DNA from: Clostridia bacterium | GTDB lineage: Bacteria; Bacillota; Clostridia; Oscillospirales; CAG-272 | DNA length: 64,000 nucleotides | NCBI GenBank assembly: GCA_017471825.1 | Contig: JAFURQ010000018.1 | Coordinates: forward strand, 1-64,000 | Direction: 5' to 3' | In this document: piece after piece, positions 24,993-34,001 of the stretch | Position numbering within the stretch: the first letter of the stretch is position 1 | Layout: each line of letters begins with the position of its first letter | Notes under the pieces: model-generated | The model's database searches: none | Seen by the model: the letters and a program-made list of their open reading frames with translations, nothing else | What the model was told of the DNA's origin: nothing | Program-made: the position numbers and the translations under genes

Positions 24993-26288
24993 ATGACTGA
25001 TATTCAGGGAAAAAGACTTCTTGTTCTCGGCGGAACCTCCGCATCCTATGACATAGTTCGAAACGCCAAGGAAATGGGAATATATACGATAGTTACCGAC
25101 GACTGTCCCACCGAAGAGCGCGTGGCAAAGCAGATAGCGGACGATACCGCGCTTGTAAGCACCGCTGATATTGAGGGGCTTATGGCGCTTGCTGCCGAAA
25201 AGCAGGCAGACGGCGTATTTTGCGGACCGAGCGAATTTAATCTGCGCAACGTAATAGCGCTCTGTGAGCGCTCGGGGCTTCCTTGCTACACAACAACGGA
25301 AATATGGGATCGTTGCGCGAACAAGGACGTATTTAAGAGCTATTGCAGAAAATACGGAGTGGATTGCACTCCCGAATATGATATAACTCTTGAAACGGGC
25401 AAAGAGGAGCTTGAAAAAATCAAATATCCGATAATTATTAAGCCCGTTGACGGATGCAGCTCTGCGGGTATTACCGTGTGCCGCTGTGCCGACGAGGTGC
25501 CTGCCGCTCTCGATAAGGCGTATGCGGCGTCGAAATCCAAGAAAATAATTGCGGAAAAGTACATAGAAAACGGCGGAGAGATATTCAGCGTCCGCTATCT
25601 TTTGCGCGACGGAGACGCGTATCCGTATTTTATGATGGATACCTACGTTGCCGATCCGATACACAGAACCAGCCTTATAAGCGGCTTCACTCATGCGCCA
25701 TCTAAGTACGCAAAGTATTATATGGAGAATATGGACGCGGCGGTAAGACGTATGCTTAAGGGCATGGGACTTCAGAACGGAACCGCATTCATTCAGTCGC
25801 TCCCCTGCGACGGAAAAATTTACTTTCACGAGATGGGATACCGCCTGAGCGGAGGTATGATGTTCAAGCTTACAGAGCCGCTTGTCGGAATTAACGATAT
25901 GAAGCTCATGCTTCGCTACGCGGTTGGCGGCGAGGCAGTGACAGACGAGGAGCTGTCAGGGCTTGATCTCACCCTCGGCGGCAGAATAGGAGCACAGCTT
26001 ATGATGCCCCTTGAGGTCGGTACGATAGGAAGAATAGAGGGTGTGGAAAAAATCAAATCGCATCCCGCGACGGTTGACTACATACAGTATTACGGCGTTG
26101 GCGATACCGTCACACCGAAGCATATAGGAACTCTCGGTCAGCATTTTTGCAGGGCAACCTTTATCTGCGATACCGAGGAGGAGGCTGTTGCAACCCTTGA
26201 ATACTTCAGAGATTCCATTGTCGTTTACGACACTGAGGGCAACAGAATGAACAGACTTCTGTTTGACACTTCAAGACTTTCAAAATAA
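24993..26288 (+). CDS. ATP-grasp ligase 3
   Basis: A 431-aa ATP-grasp protein. It has a Rossmann-like N-terminus (KRLLVLGGTSASYDIVRNAK), ATP-binding PIIIKPVDGCSSAGITV and the substituted metal-binding segment HEMGYRLSGG. It is most like ATP-grasp 2. The C-terminal 100 residues (VEKIKSHPATVDYIQYYGVGDTV) match the shape of the C-terminal domains of the other two copies, suggesting a common origin by duplication. The substrate is unknown. It follows the GNAT gene by 11 nt and precedes the permease by 14 nt. SD AAGGGAA precedes the ATG. Confidence 0.83.
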   Translation: MTDIQGKRLLVLGGTSASYDIVRNAKEMGIYTIVTDDCPTEERVAKQIADDTALVSTADIEGLMALAAEKQADGVFCGPSEFNLRNVIALCERSGLPCYTTTEIWDRCANKDVFKSYCRKYGVDCTPEYDITLETGKEELEKIKYPIIIKPVDGCSSAGITVCRCADEVPAALDKAYAASKSKKIIAEKYIENGGEIFSVRYLLRDGDAYPYFMMDTYVADPIHRTSLISGFTHAPSKYAKYYMENMDAAVRRMLKGMGLQNGTAFIQSLPCDGKIYFHEMGYRLSGGMMFKLTEPLVGINDMKLMLRYAVGGEAVTDEELSGLDLTLGGRIGAQLMMPLEVGTIGRIEGVEKIKSHPATVDYIQYYGVGDTVTPKHIGTLGQHFCRATFICDTEEEAVATLEYFRDSIVVYDTEGNRMNRLLFDTSRLSK

Positions 26289-26302
26289 CATCGGAGGATA
26301 AT

Positions 26303-27661
26303 ATGCCAATCGAATTTTTGTATTTTGCAGTGGTATTCGTTGTAGCTATCGTAGGCTTTTCGATACTGAAAAGGCCACTGTACGAATGTATGCTGTATGC
26401 TTTTATTGCGCTTGTTGCCGTAACGGGCACGTGGGCGAACATAGGCAGATATATATGGGATGCTATGACGGAGCCCACCCTTTACGTAATAATCGTTTTC
26501 GTTATTTCTGCGGCTCTTCTTTCAAGGACCTCGGTTATTGACGATTGCATAGCAATAATTCTGTCGATATTCGGCAGACTCTGCGGCGGTGCGGGCTTCG
26601 TTGCAATAATCGGAAGCACGTATATGGGCTCTCTTTCCGGCTCCGGCCCCGGTAACGTTGCAACCACGGGCGTGTTCACTATTCCCGCAATGATTCGCTC
26701 GGGATTTCCGCGTCACCTTGCGGCAAACGTTGAGGCACACTCCAGCACTATGGGAAATATGATTCCCCCTGCCGGAATGATTGCCATAGCCTTCTCTATT
26801 CTCGATACGATGTATCCCAACACCTATACCATTTCACAGTATTGGATAGTTCTTTGGGGAATTGCCATTTGGTTCATTCTACAGCGTATAATCACACTTT
26901 ACGTAATGTGCAGATATTACAAGGTAGAGCCGATGAACAAGGAGGATATTCCGAGCTTCAAGGAATCGGTAAAGCGCGGCTGGCGTGCCGTTTTTCTCCC
27001 GATAATAGTTTTTGTTCCCTTCTTCATTACGAACACATTTGATGAATTCTTTACAGAAAGACTCGGTGGCGGTGCCTCTGCATTTTCAAGCAGCTTGCTT
27101 TTATTCATTCCGTCGCTTATAGTCATTTGCGGTGTTTTGCTGTCAGGCAAGGAAACGATAAAGAAAATGAGTCCTAAAGCGGTTACCGGCTTTGTTACAG
27201 AGGGAATGAGCAAGGTCGTGCCTACCTCGGCGCTCGTTATGTTTGCATATTTTGTGAGTAACGTTTTTGTCGACCTTAAGGTAGAGGTTGCAATAGGAGA
27301 ATTTATCAGCTCGTTTAATATGCCGCTCTGGGCACTTTGCATCGTAATACCTCTTTTCACGGCGGTTATCGGTATGCTCCTGCCCGGCTCGACACAGGTC
27401 AAAATTTTCGGCGGAATCATTATCGCCATAATGGCGGCTGCAGGCGGCGACCCGATGATAGCCGCGGCAATGCTCCCCTGTATTTGCGGAGCAATGCACG
27501 GAGTTACCCCTCCGTATTGCGCTTGCGTTTACACGGGTATGGGTATAGCACAGTCGGAGCTCAAGCCCACGCTTGCAAACTGTATGATATGGGTTGTGCT
27601 TCACTACGCGCTTTCCGTAGTGGTTATGCTCGGTCTTTTGCCCATAATCGGCTTGGGTTAA
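26303..27661 (+). CDS. TRAP-type (DctM-like) large permease subunit
   Basis: A 452-aa integral membrane protein with about 11-12 hydrophobic segments. The stretch SGSGPGNVATTGVFTIPAMIRSG, followed by AANVEAHSSTMGNMIPPAGMI, is the diagnostic DctM signature, closest to TRAP-TAXI fused permeases (SGSAVANVATTG...STGGQIMPP in family members as I recall them). TRAP systems normally need a periplasmic binding protein, and none is encoded nearby. The next gene encodes a small two-helix membrane protein that could replace the DctQ subunit. A transporter of this family inside a glycan operon is unusual. It may import a carboxylated building block for the ATP-grasp enzymes (inference). SD GGAGG precedes the ATG. 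Confidence 0.8.
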   Translation: MPIEFLYFAVVFVVAIVGFSILKRPLYECMLYAFIALVAVTGTWANIGRYIWDAMTEPTLYVIIVFVISAALLSRTSVIDDCIAIILSIFGRLCGGAGFVAIIGSTYMGSLSGSGPGNVATTGVFTIPAMIRSGFPRHLAANVEAHSSTMGNMIPPAGMIAIAFSILDTMYPNTYTISQYWIVLWGIAIWFILQRIITLYVMCRYYKVEPMNKEDIPSFKESVKRGWRAVFLPIIVFVPFFITNTFDEFFTERLGGGASAFSSSLLLFIPSLIVICGVLLSGKETIKKMSPKAVTGFVTEGMSKVVPTSALVMFAYFVSNVFVDLKVEVAIGEFISSFNMPLWALCIVIPLFTAVIGMLLPGSTQVKIFGGIIIAIMAAAGGDPMIAAAMLPCICGAMHGVTPPYCACVYTGMGIAQSELKPTLANCMIWVVLHYALSVVVMLGLLPIIGLG

Positions 27662-27671
27662 GGAGGTAGCT

Positions 27672-28016
27672 ATGCGCAAGAAAATATATAACGTATTGAA
27701 CAAAATATACGGCATCACTATGACCGTTGCCTTTTTTGCGGGCTTCTTGCCCCTTATACCCTTTATCGTCGCTATTTGCATAGGCGGTCAGACGGGAGAA
27801 GCAATTTCGCTCTTTCTTTACAAGCAATATTATCCGTGGGTAATAGTTCTTGCCTCGATTGCCATTATCATCGGTCTTGTTGCTATGTATATAGCCAAAA
27901 TCGATGCCCTGTCGGTTAAATCGGTCGGTACAAAGGCCGAGGACGGGGACAACGCCGGCGCGGATAACGCAGAGGCTACGGAAGATACAAAAGAGGAATC
28001 AAGCCCCGAAAAGTAA
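27672..28016 (+). CDS. Small membrane protein with acidic tail (possible permease partner)
   Basis: A 114-aa protein with two transmembrane helices (about residues 15-37 and 52-75). An Asp/Glu/Ala-rich hydrophilic tail of about 30 residues follows (GDNAGADNAEATEDTKEES). It begins 11 nt after the TRAP-like permease with an SD AAGGAGG, so co-expression is very likely. It is too short for a normal four-helix DctQ subunit and I do not recognise the family. A permease accessory role is inferred from position only. Confidence 0.68.
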   Translation: MRKKIYNVLNKIYGITMTVAFFAGFLPLIPFIVAICIGGQTGEAISLFLYKQYYPWVIVLASIAIIIGLVAMYIAKIDALSVKSVGTKAEDGDNAGADNAEATEDTKEESSPEK

Positions 28017-28039
28017 AACACTCTTTGCGGAGAAAAATA

Positions 28040-29257
28040 ATGAAAATTCTGTTTTTTATCACCAGCAGTATGGAGAAGCCCTCGCCCTCGTGGCACTTGA
28101 TGAAGGCGTTGCTTGAGGACACACTCAAGGCGGGCATCAGCGTACACGCAATACAAAGGCACTATAAGGAGCCTGTTTACGATACTCCGTTTCCGAGGGA
28201 GATTCTTGAGCACCCGAATTTTACCTATTCACAGATTGACAGCGATGAGGTTGACAGGAAGGCGTTTGTTAAAAGATATCTCGGCGGTATAGGCTATGCA
28301 AGACGTGCCAAGCGTGAAATAAAAAAGCACAATGATTTTGATATGGTGTTCGTTCAGTCGGCGCCTACCTCGCTTTTTTATCTCAACGCGGTCAGAAGCT
28401 GTGCAAAGGCGCGTCCTGTGCTTTACAACAGCCAGGATATGTTCCCCGGCAGTGCTATCTCAAGCGGCGTAATGAAGAAAAAATGGATGCAGAATATATT
28501 TTTCTTCCTTCAGAAATTCGCCTACAAGAAGGCAAACGTTATAACCGCAATATCCGAGGATATGAAGAAAAAGCTTATGGAGCAGGGAGTTTCCGAGGAC
28601 AAAATACGCGTTATAGTTAACTGGTATGACGATGCCGCCGTGCGTGAGATTCCTTGGGTGGAAAACAGATTTGCCTCAAAATACGAGCTTTCGCAGGATA
28701 AATTCTACGTGCAGTACGCAGGTACGATGGGCAACGTTTTCAACCACAAGATAATACTTGACGTCGCCGAAAGACTGAAGGAGTATTCCGATATAGAATT
28801 TCAGATGATAGGCAACGGTGTAAACCGCGAGCCGTTTGAGAAGAGCGCAGAGGAGCGCGGACTTTCAAACATCGTTTTCTATCCGCTTCAGCCTCAGGAC
28901 ACCGTTGCGGACGTTTACAGCGCCTGCTCGGTATGCCTGATACCCTTGAAGCAGGGGGTCATAGGCAACTCGGTTCCTAGTAAGGCAGGACTCCTTATGG
29001 CGTGCGGAAGAGTTATAGTAAACTCGGTTGACAAGGATTCGGATTACTACGCGATATTCGAGAGGGAGGACATCGGCCGCTCCGCAGGCTGTGACGAGCC
29101 CGACCTGCTCGCAGAGCATATTCTTTACTACTACAAAAATCCCGATATAAGACGGGAAAGCGGTGAGCGCGCGAAGGAGTACGGCGGAAAATACTACTCC
29201 AGAACCTACAACACCGAAAAATATACAAGCTTGTTTAAGGAGATGGTGGAAAAATGA
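28040..29257 (+). CDS. GT4-family glycosyltransferase (WbuB-like)
   Basis: A 405-aa GT-B glycosyltransferase. The N-terminal acceptor domain opens with KILFFITSSMEKPSPS. The C-terminal Rossmann domain carries the nucleotide-sugar site, seen as FYVQYAGTMGNVFNHK, the E-x7-E-like region and PSKAGLLMACGRVI. The domain order and the NSQDMFPGSAI segment resemble WbuB-like enzymes transferring amino sugars such as FucNAc. The sugar specificity is not known. The start at 28040 is chosen for its SD GGAG; the open frame extends 5 codons further up. It overlaps the next glycosyltransferase by 4 nt. Confidence 0.85.
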   Translation: MKILFFITSSMEKPSPSWHLMKALLEDTLKAGISVHAIQRHYKEPVYDTPFPREILEHPNFTYSQIDSDEVDRKAFVKRYLGGIGYARRAKREIKKHNDFDMVFVQSAPTSLFYLNAVRSCAKARPVLYNSQDMFPGSAISSGVMKKKWMQNIFFFLQKFAYKKANVITAISEDMKKKLMEQGVSEDKIRVIVNWYDDAAVREIPWVENRFASKYELSQDKFYVQYAGTMGNVFNHKIILDVAERLKEYSDIEFQMIGNGVNREPFEKSAEERGLSNIVFYPLQPQDTVADVYSACSVCLIPLKQGVIGNSVPSKAGLLMACGRVIVNSVDKDSDYYAIFEREDIGRSAGCDEPDLLAEHILYYYKNPDIRRESGERAKEYGGKYYSRTYNTEKYTSLFKEMVEK

Positions 29258-30357
29258 AAATAGCAATACTGGGATTTACCAAAATCTCCTATATGCCTTA
29301 TTTGCATTTTTACCTTAACCAGATAGATCTGTCGGCAAACGACGTACACCTTATTTATTGGCAAAGGGATGAGAAGCCTGACGCGCCCGTGCCCGATGGG
29401 GTAACGGGACACGCTCTCGCCGAGAATATGGATGATTCCATTCCGCTCAAAAGCAAGCTCCCGAAGCTAAATAAGTACCGTCGCTTTGCGATAAAGAAGC
29501 TGAAGCAGCTTCGCCCCGATTTTCTCATAATCCTTCACTCGACAACGGGTATAACCGTGCTCGATTACATCAAGCGTCACTACAAGGGCAGATATATTCT
29601 CGACTACCGTGACGTTACCTACGAAAGAAACAAATATTACAAGGGAATGGTTGCCACTCTCGTTAACTGTGCCGCCATTACCTTCACAAGCTCCGACGGG
29701 TTCAGGAAATTTCTTCCCGAGGGCGCAGAGATTCTGACCTCGCATAATTTGACACGGGACGTGCTTGAAGCAAGGGAGCAGCATAAAATCAAGACCCCAT
29801 CGGAGAAAATCCGCATCGCATTCTGGGGCCTTTTGCGCCACCACTCGCTGAATGAAAAAATAGTGTCTGCGCTGGCAGACGACCCGCGCTTTGAGCTGCA
29901 TTTTTACGGACGCGCGCAGGGCAAGATGCTCGAGCTTGTGGAGAGTGCCGAAAAAGAGCACACAAATATTTTCTTCCACGGTGAATATCGCTCCGCGGAC
30001 AGAATAGAGTTTGCAAAATGCACCGACATTTTGCACAATCTTTACGATAATTCGGACAAAACTACGCCCATAGCAATGGGCAACAAATATTACGACGGCG
30101 TTATCTTCTACATACCCCAGCTTTGTATGCCCGGCTCGCTGATGGCGGAGATGTCCGCCCGCGCCGGAGTGGGCTTTGCCTGCGACCCGGCTAAAGAGGG
30201 CTTCGCGGACGGGATTTACGCCTATTATCAAAGCATAGACCGCGAGAGCTTTTTTGCCTCTTGCGACAAGGAGCTTTCCCGCATTCTCAAGGAGGTTGAA
30301 TCGGGCGAGCAGAAAATAAAAGAGGTTCTTGAAAATGCCGCAAAAGAAGGAAAATAA
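29254..30357 (+). CDS. Glycosyltransferase (GT4-like)
   Basis: A 367-aa protein with a GT-B-like plan. The N-terminal half is KIAILGFTKISYMPYLHFYLNQIDL... and the C-terminal half contains KIRIAFWGLLRHHSLNEKIVSAL and LHFYGRAQGKMLEL, the donor-domain strands. It is less typical than its neighbours and lacks an obvious EX7E motif, so GT4 membership is probable rather than sure. A role in transfer of one sugar of the repeat unit is inferred from context. ATGA coupling to the previous gene; overlaps the next gene by 23 nt. Confidence 0.68.
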   Translation: MKIAILGFTKISYMPYLHFYLNQIDLSANDVHLIYWQRDEKPDAPVPDGVTGHALAENMDDSIPLKSKLPKLNKYRRFAIKKLKQLRPDFLIILHSTTGITVLDYIKRHYKGRYILDYRDVTYERNKYYKGMVATLVNCAAITFTSSDGFRKFLPEGAEILTSHNLTRDVLEAREQHKIKTPSEKIRIAFWGLLRHHSLNEKIVSALADDPRFELHFYGRAQGKMLELVESAEKEHTNIFFHGEYRSADRIEFAKCTDILHNLYDNSDKTTPIAMGNKYYDGVIFYIPQLCMPGSLMAEMSARAGVGFACDPAKEGFADGIYAYYQSIDRESFFASCDKELSRILKEVESGEQKIKEVLENAAKEGK

Positions 30358-31549
30358 AAAACGCGCCTATCATCTTACCTCAGCGACCTGCACGGTCGAG
30401 GAATACGATAGGGTGATAATAAAGGAAGAATATAAAACTGCGCAGGCGGGAATAAAGTTCTTTCGCGTTTTTCTGGACGGATTTGCAAAAAACGGTGAGA
30501 AAATAACAGTATTTTCAAAGCGCCCGACAACGCGCGTAAAAAGCGGCAAGCGCTATATTCCGTCTAAAAACGAGGAAAAGGACGGGGTTCGGTACCACTA
30601 TTGCAGACTTTTCAATTTCCCTGTTGTAAATAACGTTTATTCGTATCTTGCGGCGTTTTTCTGGTATATGAATCCCAAAAAATGCGCGAAGGGAGATCTT
30701 GTTTTTGTAGATCCCCTGAACGTTTCGATAGCCGCAGGCACTATGGCCGCCTGCAAGCTCCGCGGCATTCCCACCGTTGCTTTCATTACCGACCTTCCGA
30801 CCTGCTATTGCTACGCGGGTGAGAAGCCGTCCGCGCATCTTCGCGCAAGCCAGAGGGTAAACCAGCGCGCAGACGGATACGTAAACGTAACGAAGTATAT
30901 CGACGGGGTAATAAATCCGAAGGGCAAGCCGTCGGTGGTTATGGAGGGCTTTGTTTCCGAGTCACTGCGTGAGATGAGCGTTGCCATAGAGGATAAATAT
31001 CCGAAGAAGGTGTGTATGTACACCGGTGCTATGGAGAAAATATACGGTCTTGATATGCTCGTTGAGGGCTTTTTGAAGGCTGATATTCCCGACAGTGAGC
31101 TCCACCTTTACGGAGCGGGCGGATACGTTGACGAGATCAAAAGGCTTGCCGAGGGTGATGACAGAATTAAATATTTCGGCTGTCGCGATAACGCCTACGT
31201 TGTCGATGCTCAAATGAAGGCAACCCTTCTTATAAATCCGAGATATTCCGATGCGGAATACACCAAATACTCGTTCCCCGGAAAAAATCTTGAATACGCC
31301 GCATCGGGAACACCCACTCTGACTACACCGCTTCCCGGTATGCCCGAGGAATACTATCCTCACGTGTTTATTCTCGAGGAAGAAACGGTGGACGGAATGG
31401 CAAAAAAGCTTACCGAAATACTTTCGACACCGCGCGAGGAGCTCTATGAATTCGGCCTTGCGACTAAGGCGTGGATGCTTGACAACAAAAACTGCCGTAC
31501 GCAGATACGCCGTGCTATAGACTTTTTCAATAGCGTAAAATTAAAGTAA
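30335..31549 (+). CDS. GT4-family glycosyltransferase
   Basis: A 404-aa GT-B enzyme. The C-terminal domain shows VCMYTGAMEKIYGLDMLVEGF, ELHLYGAGGYVDEIKRL and the EX7E-like KNLEYAASGTPTLTTPLPGMPEEY, a clear GT4 donor site. The N-terminus is unusually basic (PQKKENKKRAYHL). The start ATG at 30335 lies inside the end of the previous gene (23-nt overlap) with AGAGG 9 nt upstream; an in-frame TTG at 30329 is less likely. The sugar specificity is unknown. Confidence 0.83.
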   Translation: MPQKKENKKRAYHLTSATCTVEEYDRVIIKEEYKTAQAGIKFFRVFLDGFAKNGEKITVFSKRPTTRVKSGKRYIPSKNEEKDGVRYHYCRLFNFPVVNNVYSYLAAFFWYMNPKKCAKGDLVFVDPLNVSIAAGTMAACKLRGIPTVAFITDLPTCYCYAGEKPSAHLRASQRVNQRADGYVNVTKYIDGVINPKGKPSVVMEGFVSESLREMSVAIEDKYPKKVCMYTGAMEKIYGLDMLVEGFLKADIPDSELHLYGAGGYVDEIKRLAEGDDRIKYFGCRDNAYVVDAQMKATLLINPRYSDAEYTKYSFPGKNLEYAASGTPTLTTPLPGMPEEYYPHVFILEEETVDGMAKKLTEILSTPREELYEFGLATKAWMLDNKNCRTQIRRAIDFFNSVKLK

Positions 31550-31572
31550 AAAACTCAAACAAAGGAATTTGT

Positions 31573-32760
31573 ATGTTAATAAATAAACGTTGGCAGGGGG
31601 GCCTGTGGATAAGCATAATATGCATTTTGCTTTTGATGAATATTTTGAACTATTTTGAAATATTCGTGAGCAACATTATGCTTCTTATGGCACAGCTTGC
31701 CGTAATGCTTGTCGGTGCCCTGATAATAGCCCTTGCGTTGCCGAGAGTTTGGCGAATGCCGATAAACAAATTTTTCTTAACAGCGGCGCTCTTTTTTGCG
31801 CTTTCAACGATACCGTTTGTACTGAATACATCAAAATATGCCGATATAATGGTTGCGGCTGTCAACTATTCCTTCTGGTTCGTTTGTCTGTGTGTATTTA
31901 TGATAATTTTCTCAAGCAGCACGGAAGACGACTTCAAGCTGCTGAACAACCTGCTCGTGTTCGTATTCTTTGTGTATTCTCTCATATATATCGCAGTTAT
32001 ATTGACTACGGACGTTGAAACAGAGGTTATCGGATCGATAAACTGCGTTTATTATCCGCTCTTGCTCTCTCCCCTCGTATTTTTGGTTGAGAAGCCGATA
32101 GTGAAGATTGCAATTACTACTGTGTCGGTTCTTCTCGTATTCGTATCGGGTAAGCGCGCGGCGTTTATTGCGCTTGCGCTCGCGCTCGTTATCCCCTTCG
32201 TTTTTAAGGCCTTCAAGAAATCCAACAGAAAAAGGATAACCTACGTCATTCTCGTAATTGCGGTTCTCGCGCTCGTTCTTCTTCTGTTTGACTGGCTTGC
32301 GCAAAATTATGATATTGAAATCTTCGACCGTTTGGCGAGCACCGCAGAGGACGGCGGCTCGGGAAGAACCGATATTTACGGCAAGGTTTTGGAGGCTATT
32401 AAGGAAAATAATATAGGCGAGCTCCTTCTTGGCAACGGCTTTAACACGGTGTTCTACGACGGAGTTTCGGGAACCTCCGCGCACAACGACCTTTTGGAGA
32501 TATTCTACGACTACGGTCTGTTTGCTCTTATCGCCTACCTCGCATTTATAATAACGGCAATTGGGGTTTGTATATCTCTTTATAAAAAGGATAACAAATG
32601 CGCCGAGTCGGTACTCAGCGCAACGTTGATCTTCGCCGTTATGACTATGGTTAGCCACCTTGTAATCTATCCGACCTACTTTGTGTTTATCATTTATTTT
32701 TGGGTTCAGGGAATCAGGAGCTCTAAAAATCAGCAGGATGAGCTCACTATAAAGGAATAA
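31573..32760 (+). CDS. O-antigen ligase/polymerase-like membrane protein (Wzy-type)
   Basis: A 395-aa membrane protein with about 11 hydrophobic helices. A large extracytoplasmic loop lies between two late helices and contains SGRTDIYGKVLEAI and SAHNDLLEIFYDYGL, the His-Asn signature of the Wzy_C/O-antigen ligase fold. It most likely polymerises lipid-linked repeat units outside the membrane after flipping. The gene neighbourhood (flippase at 35086, initiating transferase at 21289) completes a Wzx/Wzy-dependent pathway. Confidence 0.82.
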   Translation: MLINKRWQGGLWISIICILLLMNILNYFEIFVSNIMLLMAQLAVMLVGALIIALALPRVWRMPINKFFLTAALFFALSTIPFVLNTSKYADIMVAAVNYSFWFVCLCVFMIIFSSSTEDDFKLLNNLLVFVFFVYSLIYIAVILTTDVETEVIGSINCVYYPLLLSPLVFLVEKPIVKIAITTVSVLLVFVSGKRAAFIALALALVIPFVFKAFKKSNRKRITYVILVIAVLALVLLLFDWLAQNYDIEIFDRLASTAEDGGSGRTDIYGKVLEAIKENNIGELLLGNGFNTVFYDGVSGTSAHNDLLEIFYDYGLFALIAYLAFIITAIGVCISLYKKDNKCAESVLSATLIFAVMTMVSHLVIYPTYFVFIIYFWVQGIRSSKNQQDELTIKE

Positions 32761-32762
32761 CT

Positions 32763-34001
32763 ATGAAAATATTGCATATAAACTGCTCGGACGTCGGCAG
32801 TACGGGAAAAATTATCAGAGATATAAGCAAAAGGGCCGCAGAGCGCGGATATTCTTCTGTCTTGCTCTGCCCGAAGCTTACCGCGCCGACCGAGCCGTTT
32901 TTGAAAAAAGAGGGCGTATGTATGAGCCTTGAGCGAGGCTTGTACCGTCGTCTGACTTACGTTATCGGGCTTCAATACGGCTTTGCGCCCCTATCAACGT
33001 CAAAGATAATTAAGACGATAAAAAGAGAAAAGCCCGACGTGGTTCATCTGCAGTCGCCTAATTGCAATATGGCAAATCTCTATCGCATTTTCCGCTTTCT
33101 CGGTAAGCAAAAAATTCCAACCGTGATTACAAATCACTCCGAATATTTTTACACGGGGTCGTGCGCACACGCAAAAGAATGCGACAGATGGCACATCGGC
33201 TGCGGCAGGTGTCCCAGGCTTTTTGAGGCTTCTGGCTCGAAGCTTTTTGACAGAACACACCTGGCTTGGAAAAAAATGAAGCGTTCAATTTCGAAGCTTG
33301 ACAAGGTGGTTGTGACCTCTGTATCCCCTTGGGTGCATTCGCGCTCGGTTACCTCTCCGATACTCGACGGTATCAAGCAGGTGACGGTGGCAAACGGCCT
33401 TGACACCGAGGTGTTCGGGGTAAAGCAAACGAATCTTCGCCGGACACTCGGTATTAAAGACAGCACCAGGGTAATTCTGCACATCACCGCGCTTTTTGAC
33501 GTGAACGACACCGACTCCAAGGGCGGACGCTACGTTGTACATCTCGCTGAAAGGTTTAAGGGCGAGGACGTTGTTTTTGTGGTTCTCGGCAAGGCAACCG
33601 AGGAGAATAAAAAGGCTGTCGGAGAGTATTCAAACATTATGTATATCGGCTCGGTTTCCGACCAGAGCCTGCTTGCCGAGTATTATTCAATGGCGGACGT
33701 AACGGTTATTGCCAGCGCGCGAGAGACCTTCAGTATGCCCGTTGCGGAGTCGCTCTGCTGCGGCACACCGATAGTCGGCTTCAAGGCAGGCGGCCCCGAG
33801 AGCATAGCGCTCGCCGAGTATTCAGAATTTACAGAGCCCGGCGACGTTGACGGCCTTGAAAAGATACTCCGCTCACAGTGGCTTGAATTTAAGCGCTCGT
33901 CATCTGCACAGGAAATTTCCGAGGCGGCGACGAGAGTGTATTCGGGAGAGCTGATGGCGGACAAATATATTGAAATTTACGAGGAGCTTACCTCACAATG
34001 A
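32763..34001 (+). CDS. GT4-family glycosyltransferase with Cys-rich insert
   Basis: A 412-aa GT-B enzyme. The N-terminus KILHINCSDVGSTGKIIRDIS is the acceptor domain. VILHITALFDVNDTDSKGGRYVVHLAE and ESLCCGTPIVGFKAGGPESIA form the GT4 donor site with the EX7E segment. A segment with CAHAKECDRWHIGCGRCP carries four cysteines and a histidine, like the CXXXXC...C..C metal or structural insert of WcaC-like colanic-acid-type transferases. Overlaps the pyruvyl transferase gene by 4 nt. Confidence 0.86.
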   Translation: MKILHINCSDVGSTGKIIRDISKRAAERGYSSVLLCPKLTAPTEPFLKKEGVCMSLERGLYRRLTYVIGLQYGFAPLSTSKIIKTIKREKPDVVHLQSPNCNMANLYRIFRFLGKQKIPTVITNHSEYFYTGSCAHAKECDRWHIGCGRCPRLFEASGSKLFDRTHLAWKKMKRSISKLDKVVVTSVSPWVHSRSVTSPILDGIKQVTVANGLDTEVFGVKQTNLRRTLGIKDSTRVILHITALFDVNDTDSKGGRYVVHLAERFKGEDVVFVVLGKATEENKKAVGEYSNIMYIGSVSDQSLLAEYYSMADVTVIASARETFSMPVAESLCCGTPIVGFKAGGPESIALAEYSEFTEPGDVDGLEKILRSQWLEFKRSSSAQEISEAATRVYSGELMADKYIEIYEELTSQ

